From Streptomyces parvulus (lineage in GTDB: Bacteria > Actinomycetota > Actinomycetes > Streptomycetales > Streptomycetaceae): a DNA stretch of 64,000 nucleotides. This document shows, in pieces, positions 39,742-49,137 of the stretch. A program made the translations under genes and the position numbers. Numbering within the stretch: the first letter of the stretch is position 1; each line of letters begins with the position of its first letter. The stretch is taken from positions 1-64,000 of the forward strand of contig NZ_BMRX01000019.1 of the NCBI RefSeq assembly GCF_014648855.1, in the 5' to 3' direction. The notes under the pieces were generated by a model, which saw only the letters and a program-made list of their open reading frames with translations, was not told the origin of the DNA and searched no databases.

Positions 39742-40917
39742 TCAGGCGGCCCGGCGTTCGGCCAGCCGCGCCAGCAGCCGGGCGCGGTGCCCCTCGTCGG
39801 AGGCCAGGGCGAGCGCCGTCCACGCCATGGCCAGCCCGCCGTCCAGCACCGCACGGTCCGCCCCGGCGCTGGTCCCGTACCGGGTGAACTCGGGGTTGTG
39901 CATGATCGTGTCGCCGCAGTCGTACCCGATGCCCGGGTGGATGGTCGGCACCAGATGGGAGACGTTGCCCATGTCGGTGGAGCCGCCGCGCATGCCGTCG
40001 GGTGCGTCCGCCCGCCTTCCCAGGTCCCGCAGGCAGTCCCGGTACACCCCGCACATCTCCAGGTCCTGCCGCAGATCCGCGTAGTCGTTGCCCACCGCCT
40101 CCAGCGCCAGCTCCGCCCCGGTGGCCAGGGCGCCCGCCTCGAAGCAGGCGCGGATCCGGGCCTGGAGCGCGGCGAGGTCCCCGGCGGACTCGGCGCGGCA
40201 GTCGTAGTCCGCGGTCACCAGGCCCGGGATCACGTTCGGGGCCTCGCCGCCGTGCGTCACGACGCCGTGCACCACGCCGCCCGGGATCATCTGCTGCCGG
40301 TACGCGCCGATCGCGACCTGGGCGATCATCATCGCGTCGGCCGCGTTGACGCCCTTGTGCGGCATCGCCGCCGCGTGCGAGGTGCGGCCGGTGTAGCGCA
40401 CCCGCCAGCTCCCGATGGCCAGCGAGGTCATGCCGACCCCGTCCGACGGCGCCGCGTGGACCATCATCGCCGCCGCCACGTCGTCGAAGGCGCCCGCGCG
40501 GAGCAGGTCGACCTTGCCGCCGCCGTATTCCTCGGCGGGGGTGCCGAGGAGCTTCACGGTGAGGCCGAGTTCGTCGGCGAGGGGGGCCAGGGCGAGCGCG
40601 GCGGTCACCGCGGCGGAGCCGTTGACGTTGTGCCCGCAGGCGTGGCCGATGCCGGGCAGCGCGTCGTACTCGGCGGTGATCGCCACGACGAGTCCACCGT
40701 CGCCGGCCGTCGCCTCGAAGGCCGTGTCGAGACCGTATGCGCCGCGCGTGACGTCCAGGCCGGCGGCCTCCACCAGGTCGGCGATCTTCCGCGCCGACCG
40801 GTGTTCCTCGTAGGCGAGTTCGGGTTCGGCGTGCAGGCTGTGGCTGAGCGCGAGGACGTCGTCCTGGCACTTGGTGACGACGGCTCGGGCGCGTTCACGG
40901 GGGTCCTGCCGGGTCAT
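39742..40917 (-). CDS. M20 family amidohydrolase
   Basis: A 391-residue metallo-hydrolase of the M20D/AbgB-like group. The metal site includes GIGHACGHNVNGSAA near residue 90 and the catalytic Glu in GTPAEEYGGGK near 127; a dimerisation domain follows (TSHAAAMPHKGVNAADA) and the C-terminal metal His is in MHNPEFTRYG. It would cleave N-acyl or aminobenzoyl-glutamate-type amides. It lies 34 nt behind the MFS gene in the same direction, so uptake and cleavage of an amidated compound is plausible. Confidence 0.9.
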   Translation of the reverse strand: MTRQDPRERARAVVTKCQDDVLALSHSLHAEPELAYEEHRSARKIADLVEAAGLDVTRGAYGLDTAFEATAGDGGLVVAITAEYDALPGIGHACGHNVNGSAAVTAALALAPLADELGLTVKLLGTPAEEYGGGKVDLLRAGAFDDVAAAMMVHAAPSDGVGMTSLAIGSWRVRYTGRTSHAAAMPHKGVNAADAMMIAQVAIGAYRQQMIPGGVVHGVVTHGGEAPNVIPGLVTADYDCRAESAGDLAALQARIRACFEAGALATGAELALEAVGNDYADLRQDLEMCGVYRDCLRDLGRRADAPDGMRGGSTDMGNVSHLVPTIHPGIGYDCGDTIMHNPEFTRYGTSAGADRAVLDGGLAMAWTALALASDEGHRARLLARLAERRAA

Positions 40918-40951
40918 GGGGCTCCTTCGCGAGGGTGAGGGGGGAGAGGCG

Positions 40952-42391
40952 TCAGGCGGGCCGGTCGGAGCGCCGGTACAGCAGCGCGGCGAGGGCGCCC
41001 AGCAGGGAGACGCCCGTGCACACGGACCAGGTGGTGGCGTAGGCGCCGTACGCGGGCAGCGCCGAGCCGGCCGCCGTGTGGGCGGCGGTCACCGCGAGGA
41101 CGCAGGCCGCGCCCAGCGAGCCGCCCACGTTGATGAGCAGTTCGTTGATGCCGGAGCCGACCGCCGTCTGCTCGGGCGGCACGGACTCGACGGCGAGCGT
41201 CCGGGTCGACTGCTGGAGCAGCCCGGTGCCGACCCCGGCCACCACGGTCGAGAGCAGGTAGGGCGTGAGCGAGGTGTGGAGGGCGAGCGCGAGCGCGTAG
41301 CCCGCGGCCATCAGCAGGGAGCCGACGACCAGCGTGGCGCGGTCGCCGACCCGCGCGGCCAGCCGGGGAGCCGCCACGGCGGCCAGTGCGAGGGACGCCA
41401 TGCCCGGGATCGTGGCGAAGGCGATCTCCAAGGGGGAGAGCCCCATGCCGTACCCGGCCACCTCGCCCGGGGTGCCGAGGAAGACGGCGCTCGCGATCTG
41501 GAGGCCCAGCATGCAGAAGGAGAAGGTCGTCGTCACCAGCGCCACCACCGCGACGTTGCGGCGGCGGAACAGCCGTACGTCGATCATCGGTTCCGGCGAG
41601 CGCAGCTCCACCCACACCCACACCGCGGTCACCGCGGCGCCGCCCACCAGGCAGGCCAGGGTGCGCGGCGAGGTCCACTCCCAGCCCGGCAGGCCGCCCT
41701 GCCCCAGACCGAGCATGACCGCGACCAGCCCCGCGCACAGCAGGACGCCGCCGCGCACGTCGAGCCGCCCGCCCGGACGCTCGGTGGTCTCCGGCAGCAG
41801 CGGCCAGGTCACCAGCAGCGCGACGCTCACGGCCGCGGCCGGCACCCACAGGGCCGCGGTGGGCGTGTCGACGTAGTGCGCGACCAGGCCGCTGGCCACG
41901 CTGCCGAGACAGATGCCGGACACGAGCGCCGCCACCATCACCCCGATGCTGCGGCGGCTCTCGGCCTCCGAGGTGCGGTTGCGCAGGATGCCCACCAGCA
42001 GCGGGAAGAACCCGGCGAACGCCCCCTGGAGGATCTGCCCGATCAGCAGCGTGCGGAACGATCCGGCCGTCCCCACGACCAGCGAGCCGAGCAGCACCAC
42101 GGCCAGGTTCCAGCGCAGCACCCTGCGGTGCCCGTGCAGGTCGCCGAGGCGGGAGAGCAGCGGAGTGAAGGCCACGCTCGCCATCAGGTTGGCGATGCTG
42201 AGCCAGTTCAGACCGGCGGCGGTGACGTGCAGGACGTCGGTGAGGCTGCGCAGCACCGGGGCCAGGAAGCCCTGGGTGATGCCGCTCGACAGTTCCACCA
42301 GCACGATCGAGACGACGATGGCCGCGGCCGGGACGGTGCGGACCGGGGGAGCGGAGCCGGACGACGCCTTGGCGGCGGCTGCCTGAGTCAT
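40952..42391 (-). CDS. MFS transporter
   Basis: A 479-residue transporter with about 14 hydrophobic segments. Motif A reads LSRLGDLHGHRRVLRW near residue 75 and the first helix IVLVELSSGITQGFLAPVL near 28. ATG 42391 is used. It is divergent from a double Lrp-type regulator and followed by the M20 hydrolase, forming a probable import or export and hydrolysis unit under that regulator. The substrate is unknown. Confidence 0.9.
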   Translation of the reverse strand: MTQAAAAKASSGSAPPVRTVPAAAIVVSIVLVELSSGITQGFLAPVLRSLTDVLHVTAAGLNWLSIANLMASVAFTPLLSRLGDLHGHRRVLRWNLAVVLLGSLVVGTAGSFRTLLIGQILQGAFAGFFPLLVGILRNRTSEAESRRSIGVMVAALVSGICLGSVASGLVAHYVDTPTAALWVPAAAVSVALLVTWPLLPETTERPGGRLDVRGGVLLCAGLVAVMLGLGQGGLPGWEWTSPRTLACLVGGAAVTAVWVWVELRSPEPMIDVRLFRRRNVAVVALVTTTFSFCMLGLQIASAVFLGTPGEVAGYGMGLSPLEIAFATIPGMASLALAAVAAPRLAARVGDRATLVVGSLLMAAGYALALALHTSLTPYLLSTVVAGVGTGLLQQSTRTLAVESVPPEQTAVGSGINELLINVGGSLGAACVLAVTAAHTAAGSALPAYGAYATTWSVCTGVSLLGALAALLYRRSDRPA

Positions 42392-42402
42392 GGGCGTACC
42401 TC

Positions 42403-42432
42403 TGCGGATGGCCGGAAACCGGCGTGCGGATG
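42403..42432. promoter_or_regulatory. Repeat-flanked palindrome between MFS and Lrp-like genes
   Basis: GCCGGAAACCGGC (42411-42423) lies between two copies of TGCGGATG (42403-42410, 42425-42432). A second direct repeat, GAATCGGGCA, occurs at 42493-42502 and 42523-42532 close to the regulator start. Both are candidate sites for the divergent Lrp-like regulator. Confidence 0.45.
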
Positions 42433-42547
42433 CTGTCCGGTAATCTGCGCGCCACCATCGGAACCGAGCAACAGACGCCGGCCAGAAAGCGTGAATCGGG
42501 CACCAGGGCGTCTCAGAGGGCGGAATCGGGCAGGAGGGGAGTCGCGC

Positions 42548-43576
42548 GTGGCGGAAAGAGAGACCCGTCCGGAGGTGGCCCCCGACGGCGCCGACCTCGG
42601 CATCCTGCGCTACCTCGCGCGACGCCCCCGCGCCTCCTTCGCCGAGGTCGGCGCCGTCGTCGGCCTGCACGAACGGACCGTCGCCCGCCGGCTGGGCCGC
42701 CTGCTCGACACCGGCGAGGTCCGCTTCACCGCCTCGCTGACCAACGAGTACCTGGGCGACGGCATGGTCGTGGAACTGGCCGTGCGCTGCGCACCGGGCC
42801 GCCTGGAGGAGGTCGCCCGCGCCGTCGCGGCCCGCCCTCAGGCCCGCTCCGTCGAAGTGGCCACCGGCGACCTCCAGGTACTGGCCGAGATGGCCGTCGC
42901 GGACGAGGCCGAACTCATCGACCTGATCGACCGCACCGTCGGCCGGATGCCCGGCGTCCTCGACATCCACTCCGCCGTCGTACTGCGCCTGCTGCTCACC
43001 GCCGTCGACTGGGCGCCCTACGACCCCGAGCCCTCACCGCTGCGCCGCCTGGCCGTCGAGGGCCTGCGGCCACCGCCGCCCATCGCCGTCGACGCCGTGG
43101 ACCGGGAGCTGGTGCACCTGCTGGGCGAGGACGCGCGGATGCCGATGAGCACGCTGGCCGGACGGCTCAGCCTGGGCGAGTCGACGGTGCGCCGCCGGCT
43201 GGGCCGCCTGATGTCCTCGCACGTCTTCCACCTGCGCCTGTTCGCCGAACCGGCCGTCCTCGGCTACCCCGTGGAGACCCGCTTCCAGCTGGAGGTGCGC
43301 CACGGCGCCCTGGACGACGCGCTGCGGCTGCTGGCGGGCGAACCCTCCGTCCGGCACCTGGTCGTCACCACCGGGCGCGCCAACGTGCTCGGCTACGCCA
43401 GCCACGCCTCCGCGGCCGAGATGCACGACTTCCACGCCCGCGCGTTCGCCGCCCTCCCCGGCCTGCGGGAGGTGCGCACCGCCCTGCTGATGCGCACCTA
43501 CCGACGCGCCGGCCGCCCCGTGGGAACCCCGGGCGCCCCGGCCACCGGCAGGCTCTTCCCCCGGCCCGGCGCGTGA
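42548..43576 (+). CDS. Tandem Lrp/AsnC family regulator
   Basis: A 342-residue protein made of two Lrp halves, each a winged helix followed by an effector-binding RAM-like domain: first HTH ILRYLARRPRASFAEVG near residue 20, second HTH VHLLGEDARMPMSTLAGRL near 187. Double-length Lrp proteins are frequent in streptomycetes. GTG 42548 follows AGGAGGGGA. It faces the MFS/M20 unit and probably regulates it in response to an amino acid or amide. Confidence 0.9.
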   Translation: MAERETRPEVAPDGADLGILRYLARRPRASFAEVGAVVGLHERTVARRLGRLLDTGEVRFTASLTNEYLGDGMVVELAVRCAPGRLEEVARAVAARPQARSVEVATGDLQVLAEMAVADEAELIDLIDRTVGRMPGVLDIHSAVVLRLLLTAVDWAPYDPEPSPLRRLAVEGLRPPPPIAVDAVDRELVHLLGEDARMPMSTLAGRLSLGESTVRRRLGRLMSSHVFHLRLFAEPAVLGYPVETRFQLEVRHGALDDALRLLAGEPSVRHLVVTTGRANVLGYASHASAAEMHDFHARAFAALPGLREVRTALLMRTYRRAGRPVGTPGAPATGRLFPRPGA

Positions 43577-43619
43577 GCCACCCCTGGCCGCCCCGGACCA
43601 CCCCGTGTTACCAAGAGCC

Positions 43620-45194
43620 ATGACCCCGCCCAGCACACCCCCCGCCTCCCGCACCTACGACGCCGTGATCGTCGGCGGCGGCCACAACGGCCTGGTCGCC
43701 GCCGCCTACCTGGCCCGCGCGGGCCGCTCCGTGCTGGTACTGGAACGGCTGGACCACACCGGCGGCGCGGCCGTCTCCACCCGCCCGTTCGCCGGCGTCG
43801 ACGCCCGGCTGTCCCGGTACTCGTACCTGGTCAGCCTGCTGCCGCGGAAGATCCTGCGGGACCTGGGGCTGGAGTTCCAGGTGCGCGGGCGCACGGTCTC
43901 CTCGTACACGCCCGTCGAGCGCGCCGGGCGCCCCACCGGGCTCCTCGTGGGCGGCGGCGAGCGGCGCACCCGGGAGTCGTTCGCCCGGCTCACCGGCTCG
44001 GAACGGGAGTACGCCGCCTGGCAGCGGTTCTACGCCATGACCGGACACGTCGCCGAACGGGTCTTCCCGACCCTCACCGAACCCCTGCCCACCCGCGACG
44101 GGCTGCGCCGCCGGATCGACGACGAGGCCGCCTGGCGTGCCCTGTTCGAGGAACCGGTGGGCGTCGCGATCGAGGAGCACTTCGCCGACGACACGGTCCG
44201 CGGCGTGGCCCTCACCGACGCCCTGATCGGCACCTTCGCCGACGCCCACGACCCCTCGCTGGCCCAGAACCGGTGCTTCCTGTACCACGTGATCGGCGGC
44301 GGCACCGGCGCCTGGGACGTGCCGGTCGGCGGCATGGGCGCCCTCACCGACGCCCTCGCGGACGCGGCCCGCGCCGCCGGCGCCGAACTGGCCACCGGCC
44401 ACGAGGCGGTGCGGATCGACACCGACGGACGCTCGGCCGAGGTCACCCACCGGTCCGCCGACGGCGAGCACGTCACCGCCGCACGGCACGTCCTGGTGAA
44501 CGCCTCCCCGCGAGAACTGGCCGCCCTGACCGGCACGCCCGCGCCGCCGCCCGCCGAGGGCGCCCAGCTCAAGGTCAACATGCTGCTCGACCGGCTCCCC
44601 GCGCTGCGCGACCCCGACGCCGATCCCCGCGAGGCCTTCGCCGGCACCTTCCACATCGCCGAGGGATACGAGCAACTGGCCGCCGCCCACGCCCAGGCCA
44701 CCGCCGGGTCCCTGCCCGCCGCCCCGCCCTCCGAGATCTACTGCCACTCCCTGACCGACCCCACCATCCTCGGGCCCGGCCTCGCCGCCCGCGGCATGCA
44801 CACCCTCACCCTCTTCGGCCTGCACACCCCCGCCCGGCTCTTCGCCGGGGACAACGACGCCGTGCGCGAAGACCTCCTGAAGTCGACCCTCGCCCAGCTC
44901 GACGCCCATCTCGCCGAGCCGATCGCCGACTGCCTGGCGGCCGACGCCGACGGAAGGCCCTGCATCGAGGCCCGGACGCCGCTCGACCTGGAGCGCGACC
45001 TGCGCCTGCCCGGCGGCAACATCTTCCACCGCGAGCTGTCCTGGCCCCACACCCAGGACGGCACCGGCCGCTGGGGCGTGGAGACCGCGCAGGCCAACGT
45101 CCTGCTCTGCGGGGCGGGCGCGGTGCGCGGGGGAGGGGTGAGCGGCGTGCCGGGGCACAACGCGGCGATGGCGGTACTGGAGACGACCCGCTGA
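43620..45194 (+). CDS. FAD/NAD(P) oxidoreductase of the phytoene dehydrogenase type
   Basis: A 524-residue flavoprotein. The dinucleotide-binding motif VIVGGGHNGLVAAAYLARAG is at residues 17-36, with ERLDHTGGAA after the second strand; the C-terminal NVLLCGAGAVRGGGVSGVPGHNAA block is typical of carotenoid desaturase relatives. No other carotenoid genes are near, so it is more likely one of the widespread CrtI-like oxidoreductases of unknown substrate. ATG 43620 has CAAGAG upstream. Confidence 0.88.
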   Translation: MTPPSTPPASRTYDAVIVGGGHNGLVAAAYLARAGRSVLVLERLDHTGGAAVSTRPFAGVDARLSRYSYLVSLLPRKILRDLGLEFQVRGRTVSSYTPVERAGRPTGLLVGGGERRTRESFARLTGSEREYAAWQRFYAMTGHVAERVFPTLTEPLPTRDGLRRRIDDEAAWRALFEEPVGVAIEEHFADDTVRGVALTDALIGTFADAHDPSLAQNRCFLYHVIGGGTGAWDVPVGGMGALTDALADAARAAGAELATGHEAVRIDTDGRSAEVTHRSADGEHVTAARHVLVNASPRELAALTGTPAPPPAEGAQLKVNMLLDRLPALRDPDADPREAFAGTFHIAEGYEQLAAAHAQATAGSLPAAPPSEIYCHSLTDPTILGPGLAARGMHTLTLFGLHTPARLFAGDNDAVREDLLKSTLAQLDAHLAEPIADCLAADADGRPCIEARTPLDLERDLRLPGGNIFHRELSWPHTQDGTGRWGVETAQANVLLCGAGAVRGGGVSGVPGHNAAMAVLETTR

Positions 45195-45252
45195 CGGACG
45201 CCCCCGTGGGAGGCGATCTGCGCCCCGCCCGCCGATCCGCCCCGTCGCCGCG

Positions 45253-47028
45253 CTAGTCGGCCGAAGCCGTCCACCCCACCGGCGCCACGCGCGCGGCGTC
45301 GGCCGGGCGGGCGTCGTGGAACAGGACGCGGCTCCCCGCCTCCGCCCGCAGCCCGTCGACGTACGCCCCGCGGCCCACGTACAGCCGGTCGGTCGTGTAC
45401 CGCCAGCGCAGCGTGAGCGAGCGCGCGGCCGGGAGGTCGGCCGTGAGCCGGTGCCAGACGCGGCCCGACCAGCCGGTGGCCGAGCCGTCCTCGTGCGCCA
45501 CGGGTCCCTCTCCACGCCGCGCGGTCGTGAACGGGACGGGCAGCCAGCCGGCGCCGCCGTCCGTCGACGCCTCCAGGACCAGCGCGTCGGCGCCGGGTTC
45601 GGTGTCCCACCACAGGGCGCAGCGCAGCCGCGCCCGCCCGGCCGACGTGTCCAGCGCGGGCAGCGTGAGCGTGGCCGTGGCGGCGCTCGCCGTCCCCGAG
45701 AACCACGCGGTGCGCCCCTGCTCGGGCCGGACCGCCACCGCCCGCGCCAGATCGGTGCCGGCCGCCACCCGGGGAGCCGACCCCGAGCGCCAACCGCGCA
45801 CCGGGTGAACGGAGTTGCCGAGCACCACCAGGAACGAGTCCGTGGTGGGGTCGAGCACCAGGGACGTGCCCGTGAAGCCGGTGTGCCCGGCCGTGCGCGG
45901 CGTCGCCATGGCGCCCATGTACCAGTGCTGGTACAGCTCGAAGCCCAGGCCGTGCGCGTCGCCCGGGAAGTCCGTGTTGAAGTCGGTGAACATCAGCTCC
46001 ACCGACTCGGGCCGCAGGACGCGCGCCCGCCCGTACGAACCGCCGTTGAGCAGGGTCCGGCCCAGCACCGCGAGGTCCCACGCGCAGGAGAACACCCCGG
46101 CGTGACCGGCGACGCCGCCGAAGGCGAAGGCGTTCTCGTCGTGCACCTCGCCCCACACCAGACCGCGGTCGAGGCCGGACCAGGGCCGCCGGGCGTCCTC
46201 GGTGGCGGCGATGCGCGGCCGCCAGGACGCGGGCGGGTTGTAGCGGGTGCTCCGCAGGCCGAGCGGGCCGGTGACCTCGTCGCGCAGCAGCACGTCGAGG
46301 GCGCGGCCCGTGATCCTCTCCAGCACCAGCTGGAGCGAGATCATGTTCAGGTCCGAGTACAGGTACGCCGTGCCGGGCGGGCTGACGGGTGCCTCGTCGA
46401 AGACGAGCCGCACCCTCTCCTCGTGGGTGGGCGCGCCGTACAACGGGATCCACGACCGGAACCCGGAGGTGTGCGTGAGCAGCTGGCGGACCGTCACGTC
46501 CTGCTTGCCGGCCCGCCCGAACTCCGGCAGGTACGAGGCGACCGGCGCCTCCAGCTCCAGCGCGCCCCGCTCCAGCTGCTGCACGGCGAGGATCGAGGTG
46601 AACAGCTTGGAGACGGACGCGAGGTCGAAGACGGTGTCGGCGGCCATGGGGATCTGCTCCGCCGGCGGGAACTCGACACCGGTGTCCGTGGCCTCGTCGT
46701 ACGCCCGGTAGCGCACCGCCATGCCGATCGGCTCGTGCAGCGCGACCGTGCCGCCCCGGCCGGCCAGCAGCACGGCGCCCGCGTACCAGGGATGCTGGGG
46801 CGAGGGTCCGAGAAAGGCCTCCGCGTCGCTGACGAGCCGGCGCAGATGACCGGGGAGCAGCCCCGCACGCTCGGCGGAGCCGCGCCGGAGGGTGGGCCCG
46901 CGGCCCCGGTCCGAGACGGCCTCGGCCGGTCCCGCCGCGAACGGCGCGATGGCCAGGGCACCGCCCAGGGCCAGGGCGCCGGCGCCCAGTTGACGCCGTG
47001 TGAACCCGCCTGTCGCCTGTCCGGCCAT
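45253..47028 (-). CDS. Tat-exported beta-lactamase-fold serine hydrolase with C-terminal domain
   Basis: A 591-residue exported protein. The N terminus has a twin-arginine signal (TRRQLGAGALALGG near residues 10-23, cleavage after AEA near 37). The penicillin-binding/class C-like domain shows the S-x-x-K motif as LASVSKLF near 138, YSDLN in place of YxN near 225, and HTGFTG in place of KTG near 378. A further 170-residue C-terminal part is beta-rich and may bind carbohydrate. Likely a peptidase or esterase acting on cell-wall-like substrates. ATG 47028 follows GGGAGA; a GTG at 47046 is less likely. Confidence 0.88.
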   Translation of the reverse strand: MAGQATGGFTRRQLGAGALALGGALAIAPFAAGPAEAVSDRGRGPTLRRGSAERAGLLPGHLRRLVSDAEAFLGPSPQHPWYAGAVLLAGRGGTVALHEPIGMAVRYRAYDEATDTGVEFPPAEQIPMAADTVFDLASVSKLFTSILAVQQLERGALELEAPVASYLPEFGRAGKQDVTVRQLLTHTSGFRSWIPLYGAPTHEERVRLVFDEAPVSPPGTAYLYSDLNMISLQLVLERITGRALDVLLRDEVTGPLGLRSTRYNPPASWRPRIAATEDARRPWSGLDRGLVWGEVHDENAFAFGGVAGHAGVFSCAWDLAVLGRTLLNGGSYGRARVLRPESVELMFTDFNTDFPGDAHGLGFELYQHWYMGAMATPRTAGHTGFTGTSLVLDPTTDSFLVVLGNSVHPVRGWRSGSAPRVAAGTDLARAVAVRPEQGRTAWFSGTASAATATLTLPALDTSAGRARLRCALWWDTEPGADALVLEASTDGGAGWLPVPFTTARRGEGPVAHEDGSATGWSGRVWHRLTADLPAARSLTLRWRYTTDRLYVGRGAYVDGLRAEAGSRVLFHDARPADAARVAPVGWTASAD

Positions 47029-47191
47029 CGAAGAGTCTCCCGCCACCGAAGCTGAAAGTATCTTTCCCGGATCGCCGTGCGGAGTGAAACTTTCCTGTCA
47101 GTGACGGGTTCGTGTCAATGGGTCGTACGGGCCCCGGGGCAGGGGACGCACGCGGCTTGACCCGCCCCGGCGGGCGGCCGAGGATCATGTC

Positions 47192-48691
47192 ATGACGCCC
47201 GGACACGGCAGCACCGTCGACGGGGTGCTGCGGCGCAGCGCCCGACGCACCCCGGCGCGCGTGGCGGTCGAGTACCGCGACCGCACCTGGACCTACGGGG
47301 AACTCGACAGCGCGGTCTCCCGCGCGGCGAGCGTCCTGCTGGCCGAGGGACTCGCCCCCGGCGACCGGGTCGCCGCCTACGGACACAACTCCGACGCCTA
47401 CCTGATCGCCTTCCTGGCCTGCTCCCGGGCCGGCCTCGTGCACGTCCCGGTCAACCAGAACCTCACCGGCGACGACCTCGCGTACCTCGTCGGCCAGTCC
47501 GGCAGCTCCCTGGTCCTCGCCGACCCCGGCCTCGCCGGCCGGCTGCCCGCCACCCACCGCGTCCTCGCGCTGCGCGACGCGGACGACTCCCTGCTCGCCC
47601 GGCTGGCCGCGGCCCCCGAGCACGACGGCCCAGAACCGGCGGGCGACGCCCTGGTGCAGCTCCTCTACACCTCCGGGACCACCGCCCTGCCCAAGGGCGC
47701 GATGATGACCCACCGGGCCCTGGTGCACGAGTACCTCAGCGCCATCACCGCCCTCGACCTGCGGGCCGGCGACCGCCCCGCGCACGCGCTGCCGCTCTAC
47801 CACTCCGCGCAGACCCACGTCTTCCTGCTGCCCTACCTCGCCGTCGGCGCCACGAACATCATCCTGGACGCCCCGGACGGCGACCGGCTCTTCGACCTGA
47901 TCGAAGCCGGGCGCGTGGACAGCCTCTTCGCGCCGCCCACCGTGTGGATCGGCCTCGCGAACCGCGCCGACTTCGCCACCCGCGACCTGGCCGGCCTGCG
48001 CAAGGCCTACTACGGGGCGTCGATCATGCCGGTGCCCGTCCTGGAGCGGCTGCGCGAGCGTCTGCCCGCGCTGGCCTTCTACAACTGCTTCGGCCAGAGC
48101 GAGATCGGCCCCCTCGCCACCGTCCTCGGCCCCGACGAGCACGAGGGCCGGATGGACTCCTGCGGGCGGCCCGTCCTCTTCGTCGACGCGCGCGTGGTCG
48201 ACGAGGACGGCGCCGACGTACCCGACGGCACCCCCGGTGAGGTCGTCTACCGCTCGCCGCAGCTGTGCGAGGGCTACTGGGACAAGCCCGAGGAGACCGA
48301 AGCCGCCTTCCGCGGCGGCTGGTTCCACTCCGGCGACCTCGCCGTACGGGACGCGGACGGCTACTACACGATCGTCGACCGCGTGAAGGACGTGATCAAC
48401 TCCGGCGGCGTCCTGGTCGCCTCCCGTCAGGTCGAGGACGCCCTCTACACCCACGACGGCGTCGCCGAGGTCGCGGTGATCGGCCTCCCCGACGAACGCT
48501 GGATCGAGGCCGTCACCGCCGTCGTCGTCCCGCGCGGCGAGGTCACCGAGGACGCGCTGATCGCCCACGCCCGGGACCGGCTCACCGCGTTCAAGGCCCC
48601 CAAGGCGGTGCGCTTCGTGGACGCCCTGCCGCGCAACGCCAGCGGCAAGATCCTCAAACGCGAACTCCGCGACCGCCTCGCCGGTTCCTGA
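47192..48691 (+). CDS. Acyl-CoA synthetase (AMP-forming)
   Basis: A 499-residue member of the ANL adenylating family. Motifs in order: YTSGTTALPKGAMMTH near residue 160, YGASIMP near 275, YNCFGQSE near 300, WFHSGDLAVRDADGYYTIVDR near 375 and the C-terminal lysine in NASGKILKREL near 485. It activates a fatty or aromatic acid and loads it on CoA. ATG 47192; single gene by orientation, divergent from the exported hydrolase. Specificity is not readable. Confidence 0.93.
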   Translation: MTPGHGSTVDGVLRRSARRTPARVAVEYRDRTWTYGELDSAVSRAASVLLAEGLAPGDRVAAYGHNSDAYLIAFLACSRAGLVHVPVNQNLTGDDLAYLVGQSGSSLVLADPGLAGRLPATHRVLALRDADDSLLARLAAAPEHDGPEPAGDALVQLLYTSGTTALPKGAMMTHRALVHEYLSAITALDLRAGDRPAHALPLYHSAQTHVFLLPYLAVGATNIILDAPDGDRLFDLIEAGRVDSLFAPPTVWIGLANRADFATRDLAGLRKAYYGASIMPVPVLERLRERLPALAFYNCFGQSEIGPLATVLGPDEHEGRMDSCGRPVLFVDARVVDEDGADVPDGTPGEVVYRSPQLCEGYWDKPEETEAAFRGGWFHSGDLAVRDADGYYTIVDRVKDVINSGGVLVASRQVEDALYTHDGVAEVAVIGLPDERWIEAVTAVVVPRGEVTEDALIAHARDRLTAFKAPKAVRFVDALPRNASGKILKRELRDRLAGS

Positions 48692-48806
48692 CGCCGCGGC
48701 TCCACGGGCGGGCGGGCTGGTGAAAGGCACCCCTCACGTGGCCTGTCGGCGCTCGGACCCGGTCGCTAGGCTGACCGCGAACGACGTAACCGGGAGGAGC
48801 ACGGAC

Positions 48807-49049
48807 GTGGCCGAGAGCACCACCCACCAGCGCCCGATCATGGGCTGGGACAAGCCGGAGCTGGACCTCAGCGAGGCGCAGTGGCAGTCGAGCAGCCGGG
48901 GCCTGGGGGATGTCCAGATCGCCTTTGTCGAGGGCTTCGTCGCCATGCGCAACAGCGACAGCCCGGAAAGCCCGTCCCTGATCTTCACCCCGGCGGAATG
49001 GGGCGCGTTCGTGTCGGGGGCGCGCGAGGGGGAGTTCGACCTCACCTGA
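48807..49049 (+). CDS. DUF397 family small protein
   Basis: An 80-residue protein with the DUF397 pattern WQSSSRGLGDVQIAFVEGFV and VAMRNSDSPESPSLIFTPAEW. Such proteins usually sit beside XRE regulators of the BldB/WhiJ-type systems in streptomycetes, but no such regulator is adjacent here. GTG 48807 follows GGGAGGAGC. Function unknown; a regulatory partner role is inferred from the family. Confidence 0.85.
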   Translation: MAESTTHQRPIMGWDKPELDLSEAQWQSSSRGLGDVQIAFVEGFVAMRNSDSPESPSLIFTPAEWGAFVSGAREGEFDLT

Positions 49050-49137
49050 CCCGCCGGGCGCAGTGCGCCGACCGGCCGAACCGGGGTGTCCCGTCCGACG
49101 GCGGGGGGAAGGCCGTACTCCGGAGGTGAGGCCGCCC

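Noticed and set aside
44738..48730. A 1330-codon open frame on the minus strand
   Set aside because: It runs antisense through an acyl-CoA synthetase gene and out of frame through the beta-lactamase-fold gene. Its translation is Arg/Gly/Val-biased with no family motif, as expected for GC-rich shadow frames.
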